From Acidobacteriota bacterium (GTDB lineage Bacteria > Acidobacteriota > Thermoanaerobaculia > Thermoanaerobaculales > Thermoanaerobaculaceae), in contig JACQZW010000073.1 in the NCBI GenBank assembly GCA_016213675.1, forward strand, positions 1 through 64,000: a stretch of 64,000 nucleotides of DNA. Reading direction: 5' to 3'. Shown here piece by piece: positions 36,494-45,691 of this stretch. Under the pieces are notes generated by a model. The model saw nothing but the letters and a program-made list of their open reading frames with translations, had not been told where the DNA came from and made no database searches. The first letter of the stretch is position 1. Each line of letters starts with the position of its first letter. Position numbers and translations under genes: made by a program.

Positions 36494-37644
36494 GTTCCAC
36501 CCCCGCCGGCTCGCCGCGCCACGCGCTGGAGAACGTCCAGGATAGCCGACACCACACCCTCCGTCACGCCCGAGCCGAGTGAGAGCCGAACCGAGCGGGC
36601 CGCGACCGCGGGAGGCGCGCCCATCGCCTCGAGGACGCCGCTCGATCGTCCAACCCCCGAGCTGCAAGCCGGGCCGGAGGATACCGCAAACCCGTCGAGA
36701 TCGAGTGCGGCGACCGTCGCGTCGCCGCGAAACGGCTCCGGCAGCGCGAAGCACGAGGTGTTGGGCAGCCTCGTCGCACGAGCCCCGAAGACCTCGGTAC
36801 CGTGGATTCGCTCGAGCAGATCGGCCTCGAAGCGGTCCCGCAGCGGCTCGAGGTCGCGCCAGGAAGCCAGACGCGCCTCAACCAGCCCTGCGGCCACCCC
36901 CATGGCGACCGCCGCCGCCACGTTCTCGGTCCCGCCGCGGCGGTGGCGCTCCTGGGTCCCGGGGATCAGGGGGGCCAGCTCGATGCCGTCGACGACGGCC
37001 AGCGCAGCCGCTCCCGGCGCGCCGCCGATCTTGTGACCGGCGATGGCCAGCGTGTCTGCGCCGAGGGCGGCCATGTGCACCTCGACCTTCCCGGCAGCCT
37101 GCACGGCGTCGCAGTGCAGCCGCCCGCCGGCGGCGCGGACCAGCGCCGCGGCCGCAGGCACCGGCTGCAGCACCCCGGTCTCGGAGTTGGCGAGCTGGAG
37201 GGCGACCACCGGGCGGTCGGCAGCGCTGCAGAGGCGCTCGAGAGCCTCGAGATCGACGATGCCTCGTGGATCGACCGGGATGCGCGACACCCGGACGCCC
37301 TGGCGGGACAGCTCCGCGGCTGCGGCGTGCACCGCGGGGTGCTCGGCCGCGGAGACGAGCAGCGAACGCCCGGCGATCCGCCCTCCGGCGGCGAGCAGGC
37401 CCCACAACCCTGAGGCGTTCGCCTCGGTCCCGCCGGAGACGAAGACGACCCCGGCCGGAGCGATGCGGAGCAGCCATGCCACCCGCCGACGGGCCTCCTC
37501 GAGCGCCTGGCGTGCCAGCCTCCCCTCGGCGTGGGGGCTCGACGGGTTCCCTCCCCCGTCGCGGAGCACCTCGACCATCGCGGCCAGCGCCTCCGGCAGG
37601 ATCGGATGGGAGGCGTTGAAGTCCAGGTAGAAGCGAGCTGCCAT
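36490..37644 (-). CDS. Cysteine desulfurase (NifS/IscS-like)
   Basis: PLP enzyme of 384 residues releasing sulfur from cysteine as an enzyme persulfide. N-terminus FYLDFNASHPILPE corresponds to the YLDNAATT motif, with divergent residues. FVSGGTEANASGLW binds PLP phosphate; the PLP lysine is in AGHKIGG; RRGGTENVAAAVAMG and the catalytic Cys loop SSGPACSSG follow. The AAT-to-NAS change in the first motif is unusual but the fold markers are intact. Coupled to the FHA gene and 0.74 kb upstream of mnmA, it probably supplies sulfur for tRNA thiolation, as YrvO does for TrmU in Bacillus. It is divergent from dnaB by 36 bases. Confidence 0.93.
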   Translation of the reverse strand: MAARFYLDFNASHPILPEALAAMVEVLRDGGGNPSSPHAEGRLARQALEEARRRVAWLLRIAPAGVVFVSGGTEANASGLWGLLAAGGRIAGRSLLVSAAEHPAVHAAAAELSRQGVRVSRIPVDPRGIVDLEALERLCSAADRPVVALQLANSETGVLQPVPAAAALVRAAGGRLHCDAVQAAGKVEVHMAALGADTLAIAGHKIGGAPGAAALAVVDGIELAPLIPGTQERHRRGGTENVAAAVAMGVAAGLVEARLASWRDLEPLRDRFEADLLERIHGTEVFGARATRLPNTSCFALPEPFRGDATVAALDLDGFAVSSGPACSSGVGRSSGVLEAMGAPPAVAARSVRLSLGSGVTEGVVSAILDVLQRVARRAGGGGT

Positions 37645-37680
37645 GGGTCGATTCTACCTGTCCGTGGTAGCATCCGGCCC

Positions 37681-39138
37681 ATGAGTGCGAGCGGCGAACG
37701 GAGGGCGCGCGGCCAGGCCGGCCGTGCCGGTGCGGAGCGCTCCGACGCGGCCCCACCGCCCTCGACGATGCGCATCCCGGCCAACCCGGCCGCCGAGCGC
37801 GCCGTCCTCGGCGCGATCCTCGCCGACGGCAACTGCTTCTATCGCGTCGTCGACGTGATCTCGCCCGCGGACTTCTACGTCGACTCGCACCGCGCCATCT
37901 TCGAGGCGTTCGGAGCGCTGGCCCACGACAACCGCGACATCGATCTCGTGACCTCGGCGGACCAGCTCGGCCGGCTCGGCGCCCTCGACACCGCCGGCGG
38001 CGTCTCCTACCTGTCGGGCCTCGCCGACGAGCTCCCCGACCCGGCCAGCGTCGAGCACTACGCCAACATCGTCCGCGAGCGCGCGGTCAAGCGCGAGCTG
38101 CTCAAGATCTCCCAGGAGTTGATGGCCACCTGCGCCCGCGACGAGGGCGACGCCATGGACGCCCTCGACGGCGCCGAGGCGCAGATCCTCGAGATCGCCG
38201 AGAAGGCGATGCGCGGCAACCTGAAGAAGGTCGGGGCGCTGGTCAAGGACGAGGTCAAGCACATCGAGGAGGTGGCCCGTTCCCATGCCCCGTTCACCGG
38301 CGTCGAGACCGGCTTCCGCCGCCTCGACGAGCTGACCTCGGGGCTGCAGCGCCAGGAGCTGATCATCCTGGCCGCCCGGCCGGGCGTCGGCAAGACGGCG
38401 ATGGCGCTGAACATCGCCTGCCACGCGGCGGTCCGCGGCAAGCTCAACGTGGCGGTGTTCTCGCTCGAGATGTCGGCCCAGGCCCTCATCCGGCGCCTGC
38501 TCGCCTCCGAGGCGCGGATCAACGTGCGCCGCCTGACCCGCGGCCTGTTGTCGCGCGCGGTCGACCCCCACGACCCCCGCCAGGAGGCCTCGGACTGGCA
38601 GCGTCTCGCCGACGCCGCCGACCGCCTGGCCGACACCAACCTGTGGATCGACGACACTGCCGGGCTCTCGGTCCTCGAGCTGCGCGGCAAGTGCCGCCGG
38701 CTGCAGATGGAGCACGGCCTCGACCTCGTGGTCGTCGACTACCTGCAGCTCATGTCGGCCGGCATCAGGGCCGAGAACCGCACCCAGGAGGTGTCGGCCA
38801 TCTCCCGCGGACTCAAGGCGATCGCGAAGCAGCTCAACGTGCCCTTGCTGGCGCTGTCGCAGCTCTCCCGCCAGCCCGAGCGGCGCGGCGCCGACTCCCG
38901 GCCGCAGCTCTCCGACCTCCGCGAGTCGGGGTCGATCGAGCAGGACTCCGACGTCGTCGTCTTCATCAGCCGTAAGACCCGCGCCCAGCAGGCCGGCGAG
39001 GAGGAGGACGAGGACCTCCGTCTCGCCGAGGTGATCATCGCCAAGCAGCGCAACGGCCCGACCGACATGCTCAAGCTCGTCTACTTCGACGAGTACACCC
39101 GGTTCGACGACCCGGAGTTCGGCGCCTATGGCCCCTGA
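37681..39138 (+). CDS. dnaB: Replicative DNA helicase DnaB
   Basis: Hexameric 5'-3' replication-fork helicase of 485 residues. A basic 30-residue leader precedes the N-terminal collar domain (NPAAERAVLGAILADGNCF, SPADFYVDSHRAIFEA). The RecA-like domain has Walker A ARPGVGKTA (Lys238), VAVFSLEMSAQAL, Walker B LDLVVVDYLQLM, and LSQLSRQPERR followed by LRESGSIEQDSDVV, all canonical. No intein is present. ATG at 37681 is preceded by a 36-base divergent gap. Its 3' end overlaps mlaE by 11 bases, so replication and lipid-transport genes are read together. Confidence 0.96.
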   Translation: MSASGERRARGQAGRAGAERSDAAPPPSTMRIPANPAAERAVLGAILADGNCFYRVVDVISPADFYVDSHRAIFEAFGALAHDNRDIDLVTSADQLGRLGALDTAGGVSYLSGLADELPDPASVEHYANIVRERAVKRELLKISQELMATCARDEGDAMDALDGAEAQILEIAEKAMRGNLKKVGALVKDEVKHIEEVARSHAPFTGVETGFRRLDELTSGLQRQELIILAARPGVGKTAMALNIACHAAVRGKLNVAVFSLEMSAQALIRRLLASEARINVRRLTRGLLSRAVDPHDPRQEASDWQRLADAADRLADTNLWIDDTAGLSVLELRGKCRRLQMEHGLDLVVVDYLQLMSAGIRAENRTQEVSAISRGLKAIAKQLNVPLLALSQLSRQPERRGADSRPQLSDLRESGSIEQDSDVVVFISRKTRAQQAGEEEDEDLRLAEVIIAKQRNGPTDMLKLVYFDEYTRFDDPEFGAYGP

Positions 39139-39928
39139 GGCCACCCCGCAGAACGCCGTCGTGCGCTTCTTCGAGCGGATCGGCTCCATGGCGCAGGGCC
39201 TCTTCGAGGAGGTCGGGCGCTTCTTCTACATCCTCCACTCGACGCTCTACTGGACGTTCCACCGCCCCTTCGACGGGGCACAGTGGCTCCGGCAGATGGT
39301 CCGCGTCGGCGTCGACTCGCTGCCGGTGGTCGGCCTCACCGCGATGTTCACCGGCATGGTCATGGCGCTCCAGACCTATCGCGGTTTCGAGCGCTTCCAC
39401 GCCGAGGGCTTCGTCGGCTCAGTCGTCTCGCTCTCGCTCACCCGCGAGCTGGCCCCGGTGCTGACCGCCCTGATGCTCGCCGGCCGCATCGGCTCGTCAC
39501 TGGCTGCCGAGCTCGGAACCATGCGGGTGACCGAGCAGATCGACGCCCTCTACGCGATGGCCACCGAGCCGCTCCACTACCTCGTGGTCCCGCGCGTCGC
39601 GGCGACGACCCTCATGCTGCCGCCGCTCGTCGCCCTGGCCGACGGCCTGGGGATCTTCGGCGGCTACGCGGTCTCCGTCGGCCTGCTCGGCGCCAACCCG
39701 GTGATCTACTGGGAGAAGACGTTCCAGTTCCTCGACCTCAACGACGTCTTCTCCGGGCTCATCAAGGCCGGCGTGTTCGGGCTGATCCTCTCCGTGACCG
39801 GGTGCGCCAAGGGGTTCTTCACCACCGGCGGCGCCGAGGGCGTCGGTCGGGCCACGACCGCTGCCGTCGTCATGAGCTCCGTGGTCATCCTGCTCTCGGA
39901 CTTCTTCCTGACCAAGATCCTGTTCTGA
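39128..39928 (+). CDS. mlaE: MlaE-family ABC permease for phospholipid transport
   Basis: Inner-membrane permease of 266 residues with about five spans. Family motifs: VGLTAMFTGMVMALQTY, LTRELAPVLTALMLAGRIGSSLAAELGTMRVTEQIDAL and ALADGLGIFGGY. ATG at 39128 lies inside dnaB with GGAG ten bases upstream. It forms MlaEFD with the next two genes. Such systems move phospholipids between inner and outer membranes, mostly for outer-membrane asymmetry. Confidence 0.94.
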   Translation: MAPEATPQNAVVRFFERIGSMAQGLFEEVGRFFYILHSTLYWTFHRPFDGAQWLRQMVRVGVDSLPVVGLTAMFTGMVMALQTYRGFERFHAEGFVGSVVSLSLTRELAPVLTALMLAGRIGSSLAAELGTMRVTEQIDALYAMATEPLHYLVVPRVAATTLMLPPLVALADGLGIFGGYAVSVGLLGANPVIYWEKTFQFLDLNDVFSGLIKAGVFGLILSVTGCAKGFFTTGGAEGVGRATTAAVVMSSVVILLSDFFLTKILF

Positions 39929-39933
39929 CGACG

Positions 39934-40749
39934 ATGGCAGATGACACTACGGCTGCGGCCCCTCTGGCGGGCGATCCGATCGCAGGCGACGGCACGACCC
40001 CGAAGATTGCCGTGATCGACGTGTGGAAGTCGTTCGCCGGCAAGGAGGTCCTGCGGGGCATCGACCTCGAGGTGACGACCGGCGAGTCGCTCGTCATCGT
40101 CGGCGGCTCCGGGGCGGGCAAGAGCGTCCTCCTCAAGCACCTCATCGGCCTGATCCAGCCCGACCGTGGGCACATCGTCGTCGACGGCGAGGACCTCACC
40201 TGCGCCGAGCCGGCCGTCTGCCTGGCGATGCGGAAGAAGTTCGGCATGTCGTTCCAGGAAGGGGCGCTCTTCGACTCGATGTCGGTCTTCGAGAACGTCG
40301 CCTTCGCGCTTCGCCGGCACACCAGGATGCGCGAGGACGAGATCGCCGCGCGGGTACACGAGTGCCTCGCCATGGTCCACCTCGAGGACGTCGACGCCAA
40401 GATGCCCGGCCAGCTCTCCGGCGGCATGCGCCGGCGCGTCGGGTTCGCCCGGGCAATCGCGTTGCAGCCCGAGATCCTGCTCTTCGACGAGCCGAACACC
40501 GGCCTCGACCCGATCACCTCCGCGGCGATCGACAAGGTGATCGTCGAGATGCGCGACAGCCTGCCCGTCACCATGGTCACCATCACCCACGACATGTCCT
40601 CGGCGTTCCGCATCGCGGACCGCGTCGCCATGCTGCGCGAGGGACGGATCCTGGCCGTCGCCCCTCCCGAGCAGTTCCGCGTCCTGCCCGACCAGTACAT
40701 CCAGAAGTTCCTCGCCGGGGAGCCCCTCGAGGAAGAGGAGGTGGCATGA
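39934..40749 (+). CDS. mlaF: MlaF-family ABC ATPase
   Basis: ATPase subunit of 271 residues. Walker A GGSGAGKSVLLKHL, Q-loop in FGMSFQEGALFDSMSVFENV, signature LSGGMRRRVGFARA, Walker B ILLFDEPNTGLDP and switch His in TITHDMSS are all present. EGALFDSMSVFENVAF is the MlaF/Ttg2A hallmark. The start ATG at 39934 is five bases after mlaE; the stop overlaps the MCE gene (ATGA). Confidence 0.95.
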   Translation: MADDTTAAAPLAGDPIAGDGTTPKIAVIDVWKSFAGKEVLRGIDLEVTTGESLVIVGGSGAGKSVLLKHLIGLIQPDRGHIVVDGEDLTCAEPAVCLAMRKKFGMSFQEGALFDSMSVFENVAFALRRHTRMREDEIAARVHECLAMVHLEDVDAKMPGQLSGGMRRRVGFARAIALQPEILLFDEPNTGLDPITSAAIDKVIVEMRDSLPVTMVTITHDMSSAFRIADRVAMLREGRILAVAPPEQFRVLPDQYIQKFLAGEPLEEEEVA

Positions 40750-42227
40750 GCCCGACCGCACGACTCGGCGCATTCCTGTTGGCCGCGCTCGTCATCCTGG
40801 GTGTCTTCATCGTCAAGATCGAGGAGATCCCGATCGGTGCCAAGGGTGACCGGACCCGCGTCCAGGCCGCCTTCCCCTCCGTCGCCGGGCTCGACGCCAA
40901 GAGTCCGGTGCGCATCGCCGGCGTGCGCGTCGGCCTCGTCGAGAAGATCGAGCTCGACGGCGCACGGGCCCTGGTCACGCTGGTGCTCGACGCGGGGATC
41001 GGACTGCGCCAGGGTGCCACCGCCGAGGTGACGTCGCTCGGCATGCTCGGCGACAAGTACGTCGAGCTCTACCCCGGTCCGCTCGACGCCCCGGCGCTCC
41101 AGCCCGGCACCGTGCTCGTCGGGGTCAGCCCCGTCGCCTTCGACCAGGTCCTGAAGACCGCCAACGACATGGGCGGTGACCTGCGCGAGGTGACTGCGTC
41201 GCTGCGCAAGTCGCTCGGCGGCGACGAGGGACAGCGGCGGATCGACGAGATCCTCGAGAACATCCGCCAGCTCACCGCCGACACCCGCGAAATGGTGCGC
41301 GCCAACCGCGAGAACGTCGACGCCACGGTGGCCAACTTCCGCTCGTTCTCGGACACCCTCAAGACCGAGCTGCCCAGGCTGGCCGAGAAGCTCAACGAGA
41401 TGGCCGACCGCATCGACGGCGTCGTCGCCGAGAACCGCGGCAACCTCAACGACTCGCTGGCCAACATCAAGGACCTGTCCGGGCGGCTGCGCGTCTCGGC
41501 GGACAACCTCAACGACATCACCGGGAAGATCAACCGCGGCGAGGGCTCGATCGGCAAGCTGATCAACGACGAGACGACTGTCGACAACCTCAACAACACG
41601 CTGAAGTCCGTCGAGAGCGGCGTGGCCAGCCTGAAGAACACCATCGGCCGCGCCGAGCGGTGGAAGCTCGACATGAACGTCCGCAGCGAGGCGCTCCCGA
41701 GCATCGAGGAAAACGGCTCGCGGAGCACGTTCGGTCTCGACCTGCACACCACCGACAAGCGCTTCTTCCGCCTCGAGCTCGTCAACTCGCCGGTCGGCCG
41801 GCGCCGCACCACGACCGAGGTCGTCACGACCATCTTCCCCGACGGCCGCAGCGAGACGACGTCCCGCACCACCGTGCGGTCCACCGACGCGTCCAGCGTG
41901 AACGCCCAGGTGGGCTACCACCTGCCCCACGACCTGTCGGTGCGGGCCGGGCTGTTCGAGTCCACGGGCGGTGTCGGCGTCGACAAGGCGCTCCTCGGTC
42001 GCAAGCTCCGGCTCTCCCTGGAGGCCTACGACTTCAACCGCGACACCCAGCCGCCGCACCTCCGGCTCGAGGGTCGCTACTACCTGACCCGCAACCTCTT
42101 CGCCTACACGGGATGGGACGACCCGACGTGGTCGAAGGGCTCGTCGGTCCTCTTCGGAGGCGGCGTGTCCTGGGGTGACGAGGACCTCAAGTACCTGCTC
42201 GGCACCGCCGGCTCGTTCGGGAACTAG
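40746..42227 (+). CDS. mlaD: MlaD/MCE protein with long helix and beta-rich C-terminal domain
   Basis: 493-residue MCE protein; E. coli MlaD is about 180. One N-terminal membrane anchor (LGAFLLAALVILGVFIV) is followed by an MCE domain at about 36-115 (VQAAFPSVAGLDAKSPVRIAGVRVG, GMLGDKYVELYPG). Residues about 135-290 form a long helical, heptad-like region rich in NLND and DNLNNT repeats. Residues about 300-493 are alternating strands ending in Phe/Trp and Tyr (SSVNAQVGYHL, HLRLEGRYYLTRNLFAYTGW, SVLFGGGVSWG), resembling outer-membrane barrel strands. It may thus span the periplasm and reach or insert in the outer membrane. Coupled to mlaF by ATGA. Confidence 0.88.
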   Translation: MSPTARLGAFLLAALVILGVFIVKIEEIPIGAKGDRTRVQAAFPSVAGLDAKSPVRIAGVRVGLVEKIELDGARALVTLVLDAGIGLRQGATAEVTSLGMLGDKYVELYPGPLDAPALQPGTVLVGVSPVAFDQVLKTANDMGGDLREVTASLRKSLGGDEGQRRIDEILENIRQLTADTREMVRANRENVDATVANFRSFSDTLKTELPRLAEKLNEMADRIDGVVAENRGNLNDSLANIKDLSGRLRVSADNLNDITGKINRGEGSIGKLINDETTVDNLNNTLKSVESGVASLKNTIGRAERWKLDMNVRSEALPSIEENGSRSTFGLDLHTTDKRFFRLELVNSPVGRRRTTTEVVTTIFPDGRSETTSRTTVRSTDASSVNAQVGYHLPHDLSVRAGLFESTGGVGVDKALLGRKLRLSLEAYDFNRDTQPPHLRLEGRYYLTRNLFAYTGWDDPTWSKGSSVLFGGGVSWGDEDLKYLLGTAGSFGN

Positions 42228-42229
42228 CG

Positions 42230-43567
42230 GTGGGGCGCGAGTCCCCCGTCTTCGAGTGCACTGCCTGCGGCCAGCGCTCGGGCAAGTGGCTCGGCCGCTG
42301 TCCCACCTGCGGCGGGTGGAACTCGTTCGAGCAGGTCCCCGAGCGGACCCGCTCCCGCGAGAGCGCCCCGGCCGTCCAGCCGGTGCCGCTGTCGGCGGCC
42401 GAGCTCGCCGACGCGCCACGGACCTCGACGGGGATCCCCGGTCTCGACCGCGTGCTCGGCGGCGGCCTGGTCGGCGGGTCGGTCCTCCTGCTCGCCGGCG
42501 AGCCGGGCGTCGGCAAGTCGACGCTGCTGCTCCAGGTCGCGGCGCTGGTCAGCGAGCGAGGCCCGGTCCTCTACGTCAGCGCCGAGGAGTCGGGGCGCCA
42601 GGTCGCGCTGCGCGCCCATCGTCTGGGCTGCGTCAAGGACCAAGTGCTGCTCCTCGCCGAGCCGGTCGTCGAGTCGGCCGTCGCGACGGCCGCAGCGGTG
42701 AAGCCCGTGCTGGTGATCGCCGACTCGGTGCAGACCATGCTGTCCGAGCGCGTCCCGGCCGTCCCGGGCAGCGTGACGCAGGTTCGCGAGGTGGCTTCGC
42801 AGTTCCTCGACCTCGCCAAACGCGGCGGGCCGCCGGTCGTGCTCGTCGGCCACGTCACCAAAGACGGCATGGTGGCCGGGCCGAAGTCGCTCGAGCATCT
42901 GGTTGACGTCGTCCTCGAGTTCGCCGGCGGCGTCACCCACCCGCACCGCACGTTGCGCGCCACCAAGAACCGCTTCGGGCCGGCTATGGAGCTCGCCCTG
43001 TTCGCCATGGGCGACGCCGGCCTTTCCGAGGTCACCAACCCGTCCGCGGTCCTGCTCGCCGACCGCCGCGTCGGCGCCCCCGGCTCCGCGGTGGCCGTCG
43101 TGATCGAGGGCACCACGCCCCTGCTCGTCGAGGTCCAGGCTCTGGTCTCCCGCTCGCCCCTCGCGAACCCCCGGCGGGTCGCCCAGGGGGTCGACTCGGG
43201 GCGCTTCGCGCTCCTCCTCGCCGTGCTCGAGAAGCGCGCCGGCGTGCGCCTCGGCGACCGCGACGTCTTCCTCAACGTGGTCGGCGGCGTCGCCGTCGAC
43301 GAGCCGGCGCTCGACCTCGCCGTCGCCGCCGCGATCCTCTCGTCGGCCGCCGAGCGCGCGCTCCCGGCCGACCTGGCCCTGTTCGGCGAGGTCGGCCTGC
43401 TCGGCGAGGTGCGGGCCGTGACCCGGGCCCAGGAACGGCTCCGGGAGGCTGCCGCCCTCGGCTTCGCCCGCTGCGCCCTCCCCGCCTCGTCTCCTGCGCC
43501 GCCCGCCGGCATCGCCGTAGTCGGCATCGAGAGCGTCTCCGACCTGGCCACCCTGCTGCAGCGGTAG
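42230..43567 (+). CDS. radA: DNA repair protein RadA
   Basis: Branch-migration ATPase of 445 residues used in recombination. The N-terminal four-Cys zinc finger is CTACGQRSGKWLGRCPTC (Cys10, 13, 24, 27). Walker A is GEPGVGKSTLLLQ, and the RadA-specific motif KNRFG is present (ATKNRFGPAMEL). The C-terminal half is a Lon-protease-like domain (VGGVAVDEPALDLAVAAAILSS) without protease function in this family. The start is GTG at 42230, two bases after the MCE stop. Confidence 0.95.
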   Translation: MGRESPVFECTACGQRSGKWLGRCPTCGGWNSFEQVPERTRSRESAPAVQPVPLSAAELADAPRTSTGIPGLDRVLGGGLVGGSVLLLAGEPGVGKSTLLLQVAALVSERGPVLYVSAEESGRQVALRAHRLGCVKDQVLLLAEPVVESAVATAAAVKPVLVIADSVQTMLSERVPAVPGSVTQVREVASQFLDLAKRGGPPVVLVGHVTKDGMVAGPKSLEHLVDVVLEFAGGVTHPHRTLRATKNRFGPAMELALFAMGDAGLSEVTNPSAVLLADRRVGAPGSAVAVVIEGTTPLLVEVQALVSRSPLANPRRVAQGVDSGRFALLLAVLEKRAGVRLGDRDVFLNVVGGVAVDEPALDLAVAAAILSSAAERALPADLALFGEVGLLGEVRAVTRAQERLREAAALGFARCALPASSPAPPAGIAVVGIESVSDLATLLQR

Positions 43568-43591
43568 ACTGTCCGGGGAGGTCCCTGATAC

Positions 43592-45691
43592 ATGCGTGCG
43601 CCGCAGCGGCGGGCCGGAGTGATGCGGGCGCTCAACGACGTGGAGACGCTGCGCCGCCTGCTGCGGCTCTACCCGGGTGGACATCCTTCGCTCCGAACCG
43701 CCGAGGAGCGGATCAGGGCAAGCGCCGGCGCCCTCCTCGAGGAAGGCTGCCCGCTGACTCTGGCGCTCGGCCCGGACAAGGTCTTCGTCGAAACTGAGGA
43801 GATTTCGCTCCCAGCCACCGCACCGGCCTGCCGCGTGGTGCGCCTCCTCTTTCACCTGGGCCTGGCGGGCCTCCGCCTCGAAGGGCCCCGCGCAGTCGAC
43901 GGCCTCGTGACCCTGGGCCGGCGTCTGGCCGCGCTGCGCGAGCCGCCGACTGAAGCTGACCGGCAAGCGCTCCTCGGCGCCGCCGATGTCCTCGAGGACG
44001 TTACGCTGGTGCCGATCGACCTCTCCCACATCCAGTTCGTCGACGACGAGAGTGCCGAGCGCGTCGAGGGTGCGCGTGGGATCTGGCAGGAGCTCGCGGC
44101 CCGGCTCTCCCGGTCCGGTGTGTTTCCTTTCCCGGGCCAGCTCGAGCTGGGGGAGCTGACGGCGGGCGCGCTCGCCGACCTGCACGATCAGGCCGGCGGC
44201 CCGGAATCACTGTTCGACCACCTGTTCACTCAACTCGCTGAGATGCTGCAGGAGCGAGGGGCGGCACATCGACCGGTGCCGCCTGCCCAGATCAGAGCAT
44301 TCCTGGACGAGCTGATTCGCCTGCTCGACCCGGAGCGGAGACCGCTCGCAGTCCTGATCGCCTCCCGCCACCTGACTCTCGTCGAAGAGGGAGAGAGCGC
44401 CAGCCCCGCCTTCGTGAGCGCCGAGCTGATCCTCGACGCGGTCGAGCTCATGCTCCTGCGCTGGCTCGAGGTACCCCCGTCCATCGAACGGGCCGTCCGC
44501 CGCCTCGCCACGACCGAGGCGGGCGCCGAACCCGTGTTCACGCCAGAGCTGATTTCCCGGGCGAAGGCACTCGCCGGGCAGCTCGACCGGAGGGCCCCGC
44601 CACCCCGCGTCCCTCGGCCCGAGCCTGTGCGGCGCGACGTGTCGTGGATCGAGGCCCCGTGGCGACAGGAGCTGGAGGAGTCGCTGGCGGAGAACCCGAT
44701 CCGTCTCCATCTCGTGAAAGTCCTCAGCGAAGCCGCCTCGTTCTGGCCTGACGAGCCCATCGCCGAGCGCTCGACGGTGCGCTTGGCCGACGAGTTCCTG
44801 GCCTCGCTTGAGATCGGCGACCTCGAGACGGCGGCGCTCCTGGCGCCGCTGATGGCTTCCACGCGCAGCCCCGAGGCCCGGCGGATCGCCTACGAAGGGG
44901 GCGCCGCCGCGGCCGCTGCGGCTCTCCGCAACTCGGATGCCGAACAGGAGGCGACGATCGTCGCGATCCTCACGACACTCGGCGCGCTGGCCTTGCCGGC
45001 GCTCCTGGAGGCCGTGGCCGGCGAGGAGTCGGCGGACGTTCGGAGACGGCTCCTGGAGATCGTCCTCAGCCACGGTGAGCGCGCGATCCCCCTGGTGCGA
45101 CCGCTCCTCGACGACGCCCGCTGGTACGTGGTCCGCAACGCGGTCTTCCTCCTCCGCCGCCTGGACGACCGCGGCATCGCTCCGCTCCTGAAAACGCGGC
45201 TCGCGACCGCCCGGCCCCAGGTTGTCGAGGAGATCCTCAAGGTCCTGGTCTCGCTGGAAGATCCCGAATGGCTTCCCCTGCTTCTCCGCGAGATCGACGG
45301 GGACGACCCCGACCGGCAGACCGTGGCGCTCGACGTCGCCGCGCGCATCACGCACCCGGCAGTGGTCGACGGCCTGGTCGAACGCCTGCAGCAGCGCCTC
45401 GGCGTGCGCCTGCGGGAACCGACCACCACCGCGCTCATCCGCGCGCTCGGCCGGCTGGGGGATCCGGCAGCGCTGCCGGTCCTCCAGAAGATCCTCGACG
45501 CAAAGCAGTGGAGAATCCCGTTCAACATCGACACCGTACGCGTCGAGGCGGCCAGGGCCGTGGCGCAGCTTCCGGGTGCCGACGCCGGCCGTCTCGCCGC
45601 CTCGCTTACCAAGGACCGCGATCCCAGGATCTCCGCGGTCGCCAAGCGGGCGCTGCGCGGGTCTCGGGCTGGTCAGAGGACCGAAGGTTGA
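43592..45691 (+). CDS. HEAT-repeat protein with a domain shared with the next gene
   Basis: 699 residues; no enzymatic motif. Residues about 25-115 (LYPGGHPSLRTAEERI ... ALGPDKVFVETEEI ... GLAGLRLEGPRAVDGL) align with the N-terminal part of the HD-GYP protein encoded next. A middle helical region follows. From about 400 to 699, two-helix HEAT-like units repeat: ALPALLEAVAGEESADVRRRLLEI, AIPLVRPLLDDARWYVVRNAVFLL, PLLKTRLATARPQVVEEILKVL, plus further copies. HEAT arrays usually bind partner proteins. ATG at 43592 is given; ATG at 43622 is an alternative start. Its stop overlaps the next gene's TTG start. Confidence 0.8.
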   Translation: MRAPQRRAGVMRALNDVETLRRLLRLYPGGHPSLRTAEERIRASAGALLEEGCPLTLALGPDKVFVETEEISLPATAPACRVVRLLFHLGLAGLRLEGPRAVDGLVTLGRRLAALREPPTEADRQALLGAADVLEDVTLVPIDLSHIQFVDDESAERVEGARGIWQELAARLSRSGVFPFPGQLELGELTAGALADLHDQAGGPESLFDHLFTQLAEMLQERGAAHRPVPPAQIRAFLDELIRLLDPERRPLAVLIASRHLTLVEEGESASPAFVSAELILDAVELMLLRWLEVPPSIERAVRRLATTEAGAEPVFTPELISRAKALAGQLDRRAPPPRVPRPEPVRRDVSWIEAPWRQELEESLAENPIRLHLVKVLSEAASFWPDEPIAERSTVRLADEFLASLEIGDLETAALLAPLMASTRSPEARRIAYEGGAAAAAAALRNSDAEQEATIVAILTTLGALALPALLEAVAGEESADVRRRLLEIVLSHGERAIPLVRPLLDDARWYVVRNAVFLLRRLDDRGIAPLLKTRLATARPQVVEEILKVLVSLEDPEWLPLLLREIDGDDPDRQTVALDVAARITHPAVVDGLVERLQQRLGVRLREPTTTALIRALGRLGDPAALPVLQKILDAKQWRIPFNIDTVRVEAARAVAQLPGADAGRLAASLTKDRDPRISAVAKRALRGSRAGQRTEG

